Below, in pieces: positions 38,494 through 46,393 of a stretch of DNA of 64,000 nucleotides. The position numbers and the translations under genes were made by a program. The notes beneath the pieces were generated by a model. It ran no database searches, had not been told where the DNA came from, and worked only from the letters and a program-made list of their open reading frames with translations. Each line of letters begins with the position of its first letter. The stretch's first letter is position 1. The stretch spans positions 62,001 through 126,000 of the forward strand of contig JAQTMZ010000007.1 of assembly GCA_028714075.1 (NCBI GenBank), given 5' to 3'. Origin of the DNA: Gallionella sp. Lineage in GTDB: Bacteria; Pseudomonadota; Gammaproteobacteria; Burkholderiales; Gallionellaceae.

Positions 38494-39696
38494 TTGAGCA
38501 AGAAGACAAACGGGCAAGATTCGCTACATGCAGCCACCGAGGCGCGCCAGGCCGAATTGGAGACGCAAAACGAGCAATTGCGCCAGTTGCAGGCGGTACT
38601 GGAGAAATCCCTCGCCCACTACGCGGATTTCTTTGAGTACGCCCATATCGGCTATCTTGTTCTCAACCACAAATGCATGATCGATGAAATTAACTTTACC
38701 GGTGCCGCAATGCTCGGAGTGGCGCGCAGCAAACTTATTCACCACAGCTTCAATTCTTGCGTTGCAGCCGAGGATCGCCAACGCTGGCAAAATCATTTCA
38801 TAAAAGTAATAACGTCCGACGACAAACTGACTTGCGAGGTGGTATTGCAGCACGATGGCGCTTCGCGCTTCGACGCCCAACTGGATTGCCAATGTATAAG
38901 AAAAACTGACAAGGAGCTGGCGGTGCGCGTGGCGCTGACCAACATTACCGAGCGCAAACGGATAGAAGCTGATTTGCGAGCGAGCGAAGCGAGCATGCGC
39001 GCCATTCTGGACAATTCACCCTATCTGGCCTGGCTGAAGGATTCCGAAAGCCGTTACGTCCAGGTAAACAAGAGTTATGCCGAATATGCCCGGCTGAAAG
39101 ATGCCCAGCAGGTCATTGGCAAAACCGACTTCGATCTTTGGCCCAGGGAACTGGCGGAAAAATACCGCACCGATGATGACGAGGTGATGGCCACACGCTG
39201 GCAGAAACATGTCGAGGAGCGATCACTCGACGGCGACAGGATACACTGGGTAGAAACTTTCAAGACCCCGATCATCGACGAGAACGGCAACGTGCTGGGC
39301 ACTGCCGGGGTTGCCATGGATATTACCGAGCGCAAACAGGCTGAGGAGAAATTGCAAAGATTCTTCGATCTTATTCCTGAGCTGGCGTGCATCGCATCAA
39401 CCGACGGACATTTGCTGAAAATCAACCCCGCGTGGCAGACGACGCTCGGGTACACCGAGCAGGAAATCCTCTCCACCCCTTTCCTCGATTTCATCCATCC
39501 CGACGACAGGGGCGCGACGATGAAAGAAGTGGAGCGGCAACTGATTGGCGAAGCGACCATGCGATTCACCAACCGTTATCGCCACAAAGACGGCAGTTAC
39601 CGATGGCTGGAATGGACGGCGACGTCGGACGTTGACAAGAAGCTGCTTTACGCCTCCGCCCGCGACATCACCGCACGCAAACAAGCCGGGGAGTAG
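38494..39696 (+). CDS. Three-PAS protein without output domain
   Basis: Cytosolic 400-aa protein with an N-terminal coiled coil (about 15-45), and three PAS/PAC units (about 45-155, 165-285 and 290-400). It stops right after the third PAC (ITARKQAGE) with no kinase, GGDEF or EAL domain. The last PAS strongly resembles PAS 2 of the diguanylate cyclase at 7997 (shared LIPxLACIAS, PFLDxIHPDDR, ATMKEVERQL), also at DNA level. The start is a TTG at 38494 with AAAGGAGA upstream. The sequence beyond the stop carries PAS-like fragments in other frames, so this is probably a truncated sensor. Confidence 0.8.
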   Translation: MSKKTNGQDSLHAATEARQAELETQNEQLRQLQAVLEKSLAHYADFFEYAHIGYLVLNHKCMIDEINFTGAAMLGVARSKLIHHSFNSCVAAEDRQRWQNHFIKVITSDDKLTCEVVLQHDGASRFDAQLDCQCIRKTDKELAVRVALTNITERKRIEADLRASEASMRAILDNSPYLAWLKDSESRYVQVNKSYAEYARLKDAQQVIGKTDFDLWPRELAEKYRTDDDEVMATRWQKHVEERSLDGDRIHWVETFKTPIIDENGNVLGTAGVAMDITERKQAEEKLQRFFDLIPELACIASTDGHLLKINPAWQTTLGYTEQEILSTPFLDFIHPDDRGATMKEVERQLIGEATMRFTNRYRHKDGSYRWLEWTATSDVDKKLLYASARDITARKQAGE

Positions 39697-39835
39697 GCCC
39701 CGGCATCTGCCGAATCAACGATACCGAACTCGCTGGGCTACGCGCGATGAGGTAATCGGCAAGATAACATGGCCCGATTTAATTACTGCCGCGAGCCGGC
39801 ATGCAGATTTGTCGTCCGATAATGGTGAGCGACCT
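39697..39835 (+). pseudogene. Decayed PAS-domain remnant after orphan PAS gene
   Basis: In the second frame after the stop of the PAS gene, RDEVIGKITWPDLITAASRHADL matches the middle of a typical PAS domain (xxEVIGKxxxDLI). The preceding NSLGYAR block occurs in a different frame of the same bases. This pattern points to at least one frameshift in a fourth PAS domain. No GGDEF or kinase homology remains before the terminator. Confidence 0.5.
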
Positions 39836-39881
39836 CTGCTATTGGCAATGTGTGTCAGGCGAAGTTTGAGTTACTCCAGAT

Positions 39882-39915
39882 AAAAAACAGGGCAGAATTT
39901 CTGCCCGGTTTTTGT
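39882..39915. terminator. Bidirectional intrinsic terminator
   Basis: GGGCAGAATTTCTGCCC (39890-39906) is a perfect hairpin, flanked by a six-A tract on the left and a five-T tract on the right, so it can stop both the PAS-gene (+) and dnaJ (-) transcripts. Confidence 0.85.
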
Positions 39916-39930
39916 TTCACCAACTTAATA

Positions 39931-41046
39931 TTACTGCGCGAAGAAATCTTTTACCTTGTCCATCCATGATTTGGCGCGCGGGTTGTGGTGCCCGCTGTCG
40001 GTCTCATTGATGGTTTCAAGCTCACGTAGCAGTTCCTTTTGCCGTTCGGTCAGGTTCACCGGCGTTTCCACTATGACGTGGCAATGCAAATCGCCGTGGC
40101 TCGAACTGCGCACGCCCTTGATGCCCTTGCCGCGCAGGCGGAAGATTTTGCCGCTTTGCGTTTCGGCGGGAATCTTGATGCGCGCCACGCCGTCCAGCGT
40201 GGGGATTTCGATTTCGCCGCCGAGCGCGGCGGTGCTGAAACTGATCGGCATTTCGCAATGCAGGTCGTTATGGTCGCGCTGGAATACCGCATGCGGCGTG
40301 GTATGGATCACCACATACAAATCGCCGGGAGGCCCGCCGTTCACGCCATGCTCGCCCTCGCCGGACAGGCGGATGCGGTCGTCGTTGTCCACGCCGGCCG
40401 GAATCTTTACCGACAGTGTCTTGTGTTTTTTGATGCGCCCGTTGCCGCTGCAATCCTTGCATGGCGAGGAGACCATTTTTCCGGTGCCGTGGCAGCGCGG
40501 GCAGGTTTGCTGGATGGAAAAGAAGCCCTGCTGCATACGCACCTGGCCATGCCCGCCGCAGGTGGAGCAAGAGGTGGGGCTGGTGCCGGGCTTGGCGCCC
40601 GAGCCGTGGCAGGTCTCGCATTCGGCCATGGTCGGCACGCGAATCTGCGTTTCAGTACCGCGCGCCGCCTGTTCCAGCGAGATTTCCATGTTGTAACGCA
40701 GGTCGGCGCCGCGATGCACATTGCTGCGTCCGCCACCGCCGCGCCCGCCGCCGAAGATGTCGCCGAAAATGTCGGAGAAATCGAAGCCCGCCGCGCCTGC
40801 ACCGCCGCCCATGCCGCCCGCCTCGAACGCGGCATGACCATACTGGTCGTAAGCCGCGCGCTTTTGTCCGTCGCTCAGCGTTTCATAGGCTTCTTTGGCT
40901 TCCTTGAAGTGTTCCTCCGCCTTCGGGTTGTCCGGGTTACGGTCGGGGTGATGCTTCATCGCCAGCTTGCGATAAGATTTTTTTATTTCTTCGTCCGAGG
41001 CGTCGCGGTTGACGCCCAGCACTTCGTAGTAGTCTTTTTTAGCCAT
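39931..41046 (-). CDS. dnaJ: Chaperone DnaJ
   Basis: Type I Hsp40, 371 aa, stimulates DnaK ATPase. J domain with HPD ([10 protein letters not shown]), Gly/Phe region with [10 protein letters not shown], four CxxCxGxG zinc motifs ([32 protein letters not shown]) and a C-terminal substrate domain. Last gene of the grpE-dnaK-dnaJ cluster; a repeat lies between it and dnaK. Ends at a bidirectional terminator. Confidence 0.97.
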   Translation of the reverse strand: MAKKDYYEVLGVNRDASDEEIKKSYRKLAMKHHPDRNPDNPKAEEHFKEAKEAYETLSDGQKRAAYDQYGHAAFEAGGMGGGAGAAGFDFSDIFGDIFGGGRGGGGRSNVHRGADLRYNMEISLEQAARGTETQIRVPTMAECETCHGSGAKPGTSPTSCSTCGGHGQVRMQQGFFSIQQTCPRCHGTGKMVSSPCKDCSGNGRIKKHKTLSVKIPAGVDNDDRIRLSGEGEHGVNGGPPGDLYVVIHTTPHAVFQRDHNDLHCEMPISFSTAALGGEIEIPTLDGVARIKIPAETQSGKIFRLRGKGIKGVRSSSHGDLHCHVIVETPVNLTERQKELLRELETINETDSGHHNPRAKSWMDKVKDFFAQ

Positions 41047-41064
41047 TTGTAAAGGGAATGGGGA

Positions 41065-41133
41065 ATAGGGGTTGGGGGCTAGAAAACAAGAGCCGGGGGG
41101 TAGGTTTTCTAGTCCCTAGTCCCCAGCCCCTAG
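41065..41133. repeat. Inverted repeat in dnaK-dnaJ gap
   Basis: CTAGAAAAC (41079-41087) pairs with GTTTTCTAG (41104-41112), and the flanking G-rich run GGGGTTGGGG pairs with CCCCAGCCCC. The whole is an imperfect hairpin of about 65 nt, resembling a dispersed repeat. It may modulate the dnaK:dnaJ ratio. Confidence 0.6.
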
Positions 41134-41140
41134 ACCTTTT

Positions 41141-43084
41141 CTACTTTTTGTCGCCTTTTACTTCAGTAAACTCGGCATCCACTACATCGCCTTGGTCTTT
41201 TTTCTGGTCGGAGCAGGGTTCGTCCGATCCGCAGCTTCCGCAGCCTTCCGCACCCTGTGTCTTGGCCTGGTCGGCATACATTTTCTCGGCCAATTTTTGC
41301 GCGGAAGCTGCCAGCGCGGCAGACTTGGCTTCGATGGCATCCTTGTCGTCGCCTTTCACCACTTCCTCGGCTTCCTTCAACGCGACTTCGACGGCGGTTT
41401 TTTCATCGGCGGTCAGCTGTTCACCGTATTCCTTCATGGATTTCTGCGTCGAGTGGATCAGCGAATCCAGCTGATTGCGTGCGGTCACCAGTTCCAGCGC
41501 CTTGCGGTCATCTTCGGCGTGGACTTCGGCATCGTTCACCATGCGCTGGATTTCCGCTTCGCTCAAGCCGGAGCTGGCCTGGATCTTGATCTTGTTTTCC
41601 TTGCCGGTCGCCTTGTCCTTCGCCGACACGTGCAGGATGCCGTTCGCGTCGATGTCGAAGGTCACTTCGATCTGTGGCATGCCGCGCTGTGCGGGCGGTA
41701 TGTCGGTCAGGTTGAATTGCCCGAGGCTCTTGTTGCCGGAAGATACTTCACGCTCGCCTTGCAGCACATGGATGGTTACCGCGTTCTGGTTGTCTTCGGC
41801 GGTGGAGAATACCTGCGATGCCTTGGTCGGGATCGTGGTGTTCTTTTTGATCAGCTTGGTCATCACGCCGCCCATGGTCTCGATACCCAGCGACAGCGGG
41901 GTCACGTCGAGCAGCAGCACATCCTTCACTTCGCCTTGCAGCACGCCGCCCTGAATCGCCGCGCCCACTGCCACGGCTTCGTCCGGGTTCACGTCCTTGC
42001 GCGGCTCCTTGCCGAAGAACGCCTTGACTCGTTCCTGCACCATCGGCATCCGGGTCTGGCCGCCGACCAGGATCACGTCGGCGATGTCCGAGGCAGAAAC
42101 GCCCGCGTCCTTCATCGCGATCTTGCACGGCTCGATGGTGCGTGCGACCAAATCATCCACCAGGCTTTCCAGCTTGGCGCGGGTAATTTTCACCGCGAGG
42201 TGTTTCGGGCCGCTGGCATCCGCCGTGATGTACGGCAGGTTCACTTCGGTCTGCTGTGCAGAAGACAGTTCGATCTTGGCTTTTTCCGCCGCGTCTTTCA
42301 GGCGTTGCAGCGCCAGCATGTCCTTCTTCAGGTCGATGCCGCTTTCCTTCTTGAACTCTTCCACCAGAAATTCGATCACGCGCATGTCGAAGTCTTCGCC
42401 GCCGAGGAACGTGTCGCCGTTGGTGGACATCACCTCGAACTGGTGCTCGCCGTCGATTTCCGCGATGTCGATGATGGAGATGTCGAACGTGCCGCCGCCC
42501 AGGTCATACACCGCGATCTTGCGGTCGCCTTCCTGCTTGTCCAGGCCGAAAGCCAGCGCGGCTGCGGTCGGTTCGTTGATGATGCGCTTCACTTCCAGTC
42601 CGGCGATGCGCCCGGCATCCTTGGTGGCCTGGCGTTGCGAATCGTTGAAGTAGGCGGGTACGGTGATGACCGCTTCGGTAACCGGTTCGCCCAGATAATC
42701 CTCGGCGGTTTTCTTCATCTTCATCAGCACTTCTGCGGAGATTTCCGGTGCGGAAATTTCCTTGTTGCGCACCTTGATCCAGGCATCGCCGTTCTTCGCC
42801 TTGATGATGTCGTACGGCACCATCTTGATGTCCTTCTGCACCATCGGTTCCTCGAAGCGGCGGCCGATCAGGCGCTTCACGCCGTACAGCGTGTTTTTCG
42901 GGTTGGTCACCGCCTGACGCTTGGCCGGTGCGCCGACCAGCACTTCACCGTCTTCCATGTAGGCGATGATGGACGGCGTGGTGCGCGTGCCTTCTGCGTT
43001 TTCGATCACCTTGGTCTTGCCGTTTTCCATGATGGCCACGCAGGAGTTGGTCGTGCCCAAGTCGATACCGATAATCTTTCCCAT
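41141..43084 (-). CDS. dnaK: Chaperone DnaK (Hsp70) with Cys-bearing tail
   Basis: Hsp70 of 647 aa. Nucleotide-binding domain: [25 protein letters not shown] ([12 protein letters not shown]), and [11 protein letters not shown]; then the substrate domain and helical lid. The disordered C-terminus ends in the usual [14 protein letters not shown], but before it stands [10 protein letters not shown], three cysteines absent from typical DnaK tails and suggesting metal or redox binding. A sigma-32-like promoter lies directly upstream. The long reverse-strand open frame covering this gene is an artefact of its codon usage. Confidence 0.97.
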   Translation of the reverse strand: MGKIIGIDLGTTNSCVAIMENGKTKVIENAEGTRTTPSIIAYMEDGEVLVGAPAKRQAVTNPKNTLYGVKRLIGRRFEEPMVQKDIKMVPYDIIKAKNGDAWIKVRNKEISAPEISAEVLMKMKKTAEDYLGEPVTEAVITVPAYFNDSQRQATKDAGRIAGLEVKRIINEPTAAALAFGLDKQEGDRKIAVYDLGGGTFDISIIDIAEIDGEHQFEVMSTNGDTFLGGEDFDMRVIEFLVEEFKKESGIDLKKDMLALQRLKDAAEKAKIELSSAQQTEVNLPYITADASGPKHLAVKITRAKLESLVDDLVARTIEPCKIAMKDAGVSASDIADVILVGGQTRMPMVQERVKAFFGKEPRKDVNPDEAVAVGAAIQGGVLQGEVKDVLLLDVTPLSLGIETMGGVMTKLIKKNTTIPTKASQVFSTAEDNQNAVTIHVLQGEREVSSGNKSLGQFNLTDIPPAQRGMPQIEVTFDIDANGILHVSAKDKATGKENKIKIQASSGLSEAEIQRMVNDAEVHAEDDRKALELVTARNQLDSLIHSTQKSMKEYGEQLTADEKTAVEVALKEAEEVVKGDDKDAIEAKSAALAASAQKLAEKMYADQAKTQGAEGCGSCGSDEPCSDQKKDQGDVVDAEFTEVKGDKK

Positions 43085-43145
43085 GATGCTTTTCCTTTCA
43101 GTTGAATGCTGGATAATTTGATGCCGTTGTTGCCTTGCCGCCTAA

Positions 43146-43172
43146 CATAGGGGCGGCGCCGATTATTTCAAG
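43146..43172 (-). promoter_or_regulatory. Sigma-32-like promoter for dnaK
   Basis: On the minus strand CTTGAA (43172-43167), 13-bp spacer, CCCCTATG (43153-43146), close to the heat-shock consensus CTTGAA/CCCCATnT, about 65 bases before the dnaK ATG. Confidence 0.65.
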
Positions 43173-43210
43173 CCCTTTGTTCTTCCTGTTCCCTTCGGGG
43201 AAGAGGGAGG

Positions 43211-43759
43211 TTATTCTTTTGCCTTTGCCACCATCACCAGCGCCGGACGCAGCACCCGGTCATTCAGCGTATAACCCTTTTGCATCACGCTGACCACGGT
43301 GTTGGCCGGCTGGTCGCTGTCCAGCATGCCGATTGCCTGGTGTTTGTGCGGATCCAGCTTCTCGCCGACCGGGTTGATCTCGCTGATGCTGAACTTCTCG
43401 AATACGCCGGATAATTGTTTGAGCGTCAGTTCCATGCCGCTCTTGAAGCTTTCGATATTCTCTGTCTTTACCACCAGACCGGCTTCCAGACTGTCTTTCA
43501 CCGCCAGCATTTCGTTGGAAAAACGCTCCACGGCAAATTTCTGTGCCTTGCTGATGTCCTCGGCCGCACGGCGGCGGATATTCTCGCCCTCGGCCTTGGC
43601 ATACATCCACGCGTCATAATGCTCCTGCGCCTTGCGCTCGGCTTCCTTGAGCATATCTTCGAGGCTGGGCATGACTTCTGGCGCATTTTCTGCGGCGGGT
43701 TCGGCGCTCGCCTGAGCCGCTTGCTGCTCAAGTTGCGGGTTGGTTTCGTTCTGTTCCAT
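43211..43759 (-). CDS. grpE: Nucleotide exchange factor GrpE
   Basis: GrpE, 182 aa, releases ADP from DnaK. Acidic/Gln-rich N-terminus, a long dimerising helix (about 35-95), then the beta domain with [42 protein letters not shown]. First gene of the heat-shock cluster, and its own sigma-32-like promoter lies upstream. Divergent from the exopolysaccharide locus across a 363-bp gap. Confidence 0.96.
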   Translation of the reverse strand: MEQNETNPQLEQQAAQASAEPAAENAPEVMPSLEDMLKEAERKAQEHYDAWMYAKAEGENIRRRAAEDISKAQKFAVERFSNEMLAVKDSLEAGLVVKTENIESFKSGMELTLKQLSGVFEKFSISEINPVGEKLDPHKHQAIGMLDSDQPANTVVSVMQKGYTLNDRVLRPALVMVAKAKE

Positions 43760-43786
43760 GGCACTCTCCGGATTTCAAGCCTCTTG

Positions 43787-43815
43787 TAATGGAGCCATTA
43801 CGTTGAAATTTCAAG
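43787..43815 (-). promoter_or_regulatory. Sigma-32-like promoter for grpE
   Basis: On the minus strand CTTGAA (43815-43810), 15-bp spacer, CTCCATTA (43794-43787), near the heat-shock consensus; about 28 bases before the grpE ATG. The -35 lies within a TTGAAATTTCAA palindrome. Confidence 0.6.
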
Positions 43816-44122
43816 GACAACCTGAATAATTTTTTCAGGAATTTTGTGATTTTTTAAAGCGCAACAACATATCTATATGAATATATTGAATTTTGTGTAG
43901 TGTAGGAATTGTTACAATTTATCGAAAGGCCTGAATAACACATCTAGATATAATCCGTGCCAGCTCGGGGCAACTGGGCTTTTAACAAACCACACAATAA
44001 AAATAATTTAGCACCCCATAAAGTTCGGTGACACCTCGGCTGTTAAAGCTAGATGTCTGTATCTTGCTGTCCGCGATAAAACAGAGCGGCGGAGTAACCA
44101 TATTCAGTTCCGCATTAATTTT
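43816..44122. promoter_or_regulatory. Divergent control region upstream of the exopolysaccharide locus
   Basis: AT-rich non-coding gap. AATTGT-T-ACAATT (43907-43919) is a perfect operator-like palindrome. TATAAT at 43949-43954 could be a -10 for the + strand, but I see no good -35. No c-di-GMP riboswitch core was recognised. Confidence 0.4.
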
Positions 44123-46387
44123 ATGAATCAAATTCAAATTGTAATGAGATTTTATTTTTGGCTGGTGATGATGGCGCTGTCAGGTCAGGCGGTCGCCGAG
44201 AAACACGAGTGGTTGGTAAAAAACCAGGTGGCTTCGCCCACGACCCGCGTGGTTGCGCTGAGCGATCTCGGCTTGACTGATCCTGTGGCATTGAATGATG
44301 GCGATACTAATCGTGAGCAGCATTTTTTCTTTTCTGTGCCGCAGGATGTGGTGCTTAAGGATGTCCGGATTGAGGTGCGCGGCGTTTACCTGCGCGCGTT
44401 TACCGGGGAGGCTACGCTGAGTTTTCTGGTGAACGGGGTGCCGGTTTCGAAGCTGTCGCTTTCCGGTAATGAAGATGAGTTTTCCCGCCCTGTTAAAGCC
44501 GATGACATCGCCTCATCGCCAGTTCGCGGGGCGCGTCCCGCCAAGGAAATTGTACTTTCCGTTCCGGTGAAGAATTTTGATGCAAAAAAAGGCTTCCTTG
44601 ATTTTGCGGTGGTGCTGAGCAGTCGGGTCAGCAAGGATGTCCGCGACACCGGGGGGGGCAACGCATTGTCTATCGACCCCAAAGAAACCGGGCTGATTTA
44701 CACTTTTGATGCCGCGTCGGTCAGGGATATTCGCTCCATGCTGGGCACCCTGTCTTTCCACCCTGTGATACTTCTGCCCGAGCGTGTATTGGGCCAATCG
44801 CAGTATGAGGCTGCGCTGCGTACGGCCTTGGCACTGTATCAAACCGGGGCACAGCCGGAATTCGTCACTATCCCGAAAGTGGGCGACACGGTTTATACCG
44901 ATGGATTGCCGGTGCCGGATGAACTGAAAGCCATGCCGCTGTTCAGTGATTTTTCTGCGGCATCTGAAAAACACACCCCGCTAAAGATTACCCGTCCGGA
45001 GCAGATTGGTGCTTGGCTGGTATTGCGTGCGCTCTCTCCGCGAGGATTGGCGCAAATCGTGCTCGATTCGGCGCGGACACGAAAATATTTGCGCGAAGCC
45101 CTCGGTCATGTTGCCGATCTCGGCCTGGAAAAACGCCTGGCATCCTGGGGAAAGATCGCGCAATTCGACCAGTGGCTTGCGCAAGATACAAGCCAAAAAG
45201 CAAATGTCCGCGTCTCGTCGCTGGCCGGACAACCGGTGTTGTTGCTGGATGAGCCCAATATGGCACAGGGCGCGGCGCTGATTGACACCATGTGGCACGA
45301 AGTGGCGAACAGCCGGGACGAATTGCTCGACAAGGCGTTGCTGTTGACCAATGACGAGCAGGATAAGACGCATTTCTATTTTGCCCAAAGCCAGTCTGTC
45401 AAATATGTCGAAAAGAATATTGAATGGACGGTTCCATTCAAACTGAGTGATTTGCCGGAAGGAAAATGGCCGGAAGAATTCGAGATAAACCTGGTGGCAT
45501 CCCCGATGGGTGACAGTGTGCAACCAGTGGCTTCGGTATTCCTGAATGACAATCTGTTGTCGGCGAGTTTTTTGCGCACCGACGGCAAGATCGAACGTGT
45601 TTCAGCGCGTATCCCGATGTACAGTATCGCGTCGAACAATTATCTGAAAGTTCAGGTGCGCCGCCGCTGCGATGATGGCAAATGCGCGGACAACATGCAG
45701 AGTTACCCGGTGCAGATGCTGCCATCCAGTTATTTGGGGCTGGCTTCGCGTAGCGATTACCTGCAATTTTTCATGTTGCCCCCCGCGTTTGGGCATGCTG
45801 GCGATGTGATACTTCCGGTTCGATATCTGGAACAGTCTGATCAAAGCCTGTCTTTTGTCAGTGCAATATTGAGCAGCCTGTCCGCCAAATCTTCCGGTAT
45901 CAATATCCATTTCAGCGACAAGCCTGAATTTTCCCCCAAGCGCACCTTTGTTTCTTTTGAGGTTGCGCCGTCTTCGGCCAATGGCTTGATCAGGAGCGGA
46001 AATGGCCAGTTAACGGTACGCGATGCCGGTGGCCGGGCTATCTTTGACGGGGCTGGCATGGGCGCGCTGGCTACGCTGCAGCTGGTTCATGCCGGTGGCC
46101 GGGCAGGCGTAGTGGTGTCTTCAGTGAGCAACCAACTGCTGCGCTTTTCCGAGCCGCTGGATATTTCACAAGGCGATTTTGCCGTGTTGGATGCCAAAGG
46201 GGTAAAGCTGAGCCTCAATCTGAACGACCCGAAAAATGAAATGCAGCTGGACGAACAAAATCGCGACATCTGGTTTTTTATTGAACGGTATCGGGGCTGG
46301 CTGATTGCGCTGGGATTGCTGTTCTTTGTGGTTGCATGCGTGTACCTCTTGCGCATGTATTTTCAACGCGGCGCTAACCGGAAATAA
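44123..46387 (+). CDS. BcsB-like periplasmic exopolysaccharide subunit
   Basis: Membrane-anchored 754-aa periplasmic protein. Signal peptide (WLVMMALSGQAVA, about residues 13-26), a long beta-rich ectodomain and one C-terminal transmembrane helix (about 724-746, LIALGLLFFVVACVYLLRMY). This is the BcsB plan (carbohydrate-binding domains, flavodoxin-like domains, tail anchor), with recognisable BcsB-like FFFSVPQDVVLKDVRIEV near the start. In cellulose systems BcsB guides the polymer into the periplasm and completes the synthase pore. It stands 6 bp before the synthase gene, so it is probably its partner. The overall similarity looks low, so BcsB-like is safer than BcsB. Confidence 0.7.
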   Translation: MNQIQIVMRFYFWLVMMALSGQAVAEKHEWLVKNQVASPTTRVVALSDLGLTDPVALNDGDTNREQHFFFSVPQDVVLKDVRIEVRGVYLRAFTGEATLSFLVNGVPVSKLSLSGNEDEFSRPVKADDIASSPVRGARPAKEIVLSVPVKNFDAKKGFLDFAVVLSSRVSKDVRDTGGGNALSIDPKETGLIYTFDAASVRDIRSMLGTLSFHPVILLPERVLGQSQYEAALRTALALYQTGAQPEFVTIPKVGDTVYTDGLPVPDELKAMPLFSDFSAASEKHTPLKITRPEQIGAWLVLRALSPRGLAQIVLDSARTRKYLREALGHVADLGLEKRLASWGKIAQFDQWLAQDTSQKANVRVSSLAGQPVLLLDEPNMAQGAALIDTMWHEVANSRDELLDKALLLTNDEQDKTHFYFAQSQSVKYVEKNIEWTVPFKLSDLPEGKWPEEFEINLVASPMGDSVQPVASVFLNDNLLSASFLRTDGKIERVSARIPMYSIASNNYLKVQVRRRCDDGKCADNMQSYPVQMLPSSYLGLASRSDYLQFFMLPPAFGHAGDVILPVRYLEQSDQSLSFVSAILSSLSAKSSGINIHFSDKPEFSPKRTFVSFEVAPSSANGLIRSGNGQLTVRDAGGRAIFDGAGMGALATLQLVHAGGRAGVVVSSVSNQLLRFSEPLDISQGDFAVLDAKGVKLSLNLNDPKNEMQLDEQNRDIWFFIERYRGWLIALGLLFFVVACVYLLRMYFQRGANRK

Positions 46388-46393
46388 GCAACG

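Noticed and set aside
41192-43105. 637-codon open frame on + strand opposite dnaK
   Set aside because: Long antisense frames opposite dnaK arise from its codon bias; the translation is His/Arg/Leu-rich without motifs and has no ribosome site.
43930-44122. Possible c-di-GMP riboswitch upstream of the exopolysaccharide locus
   Set aside because: No GEMM-type conserved core or two-stem arrangement could be identified.
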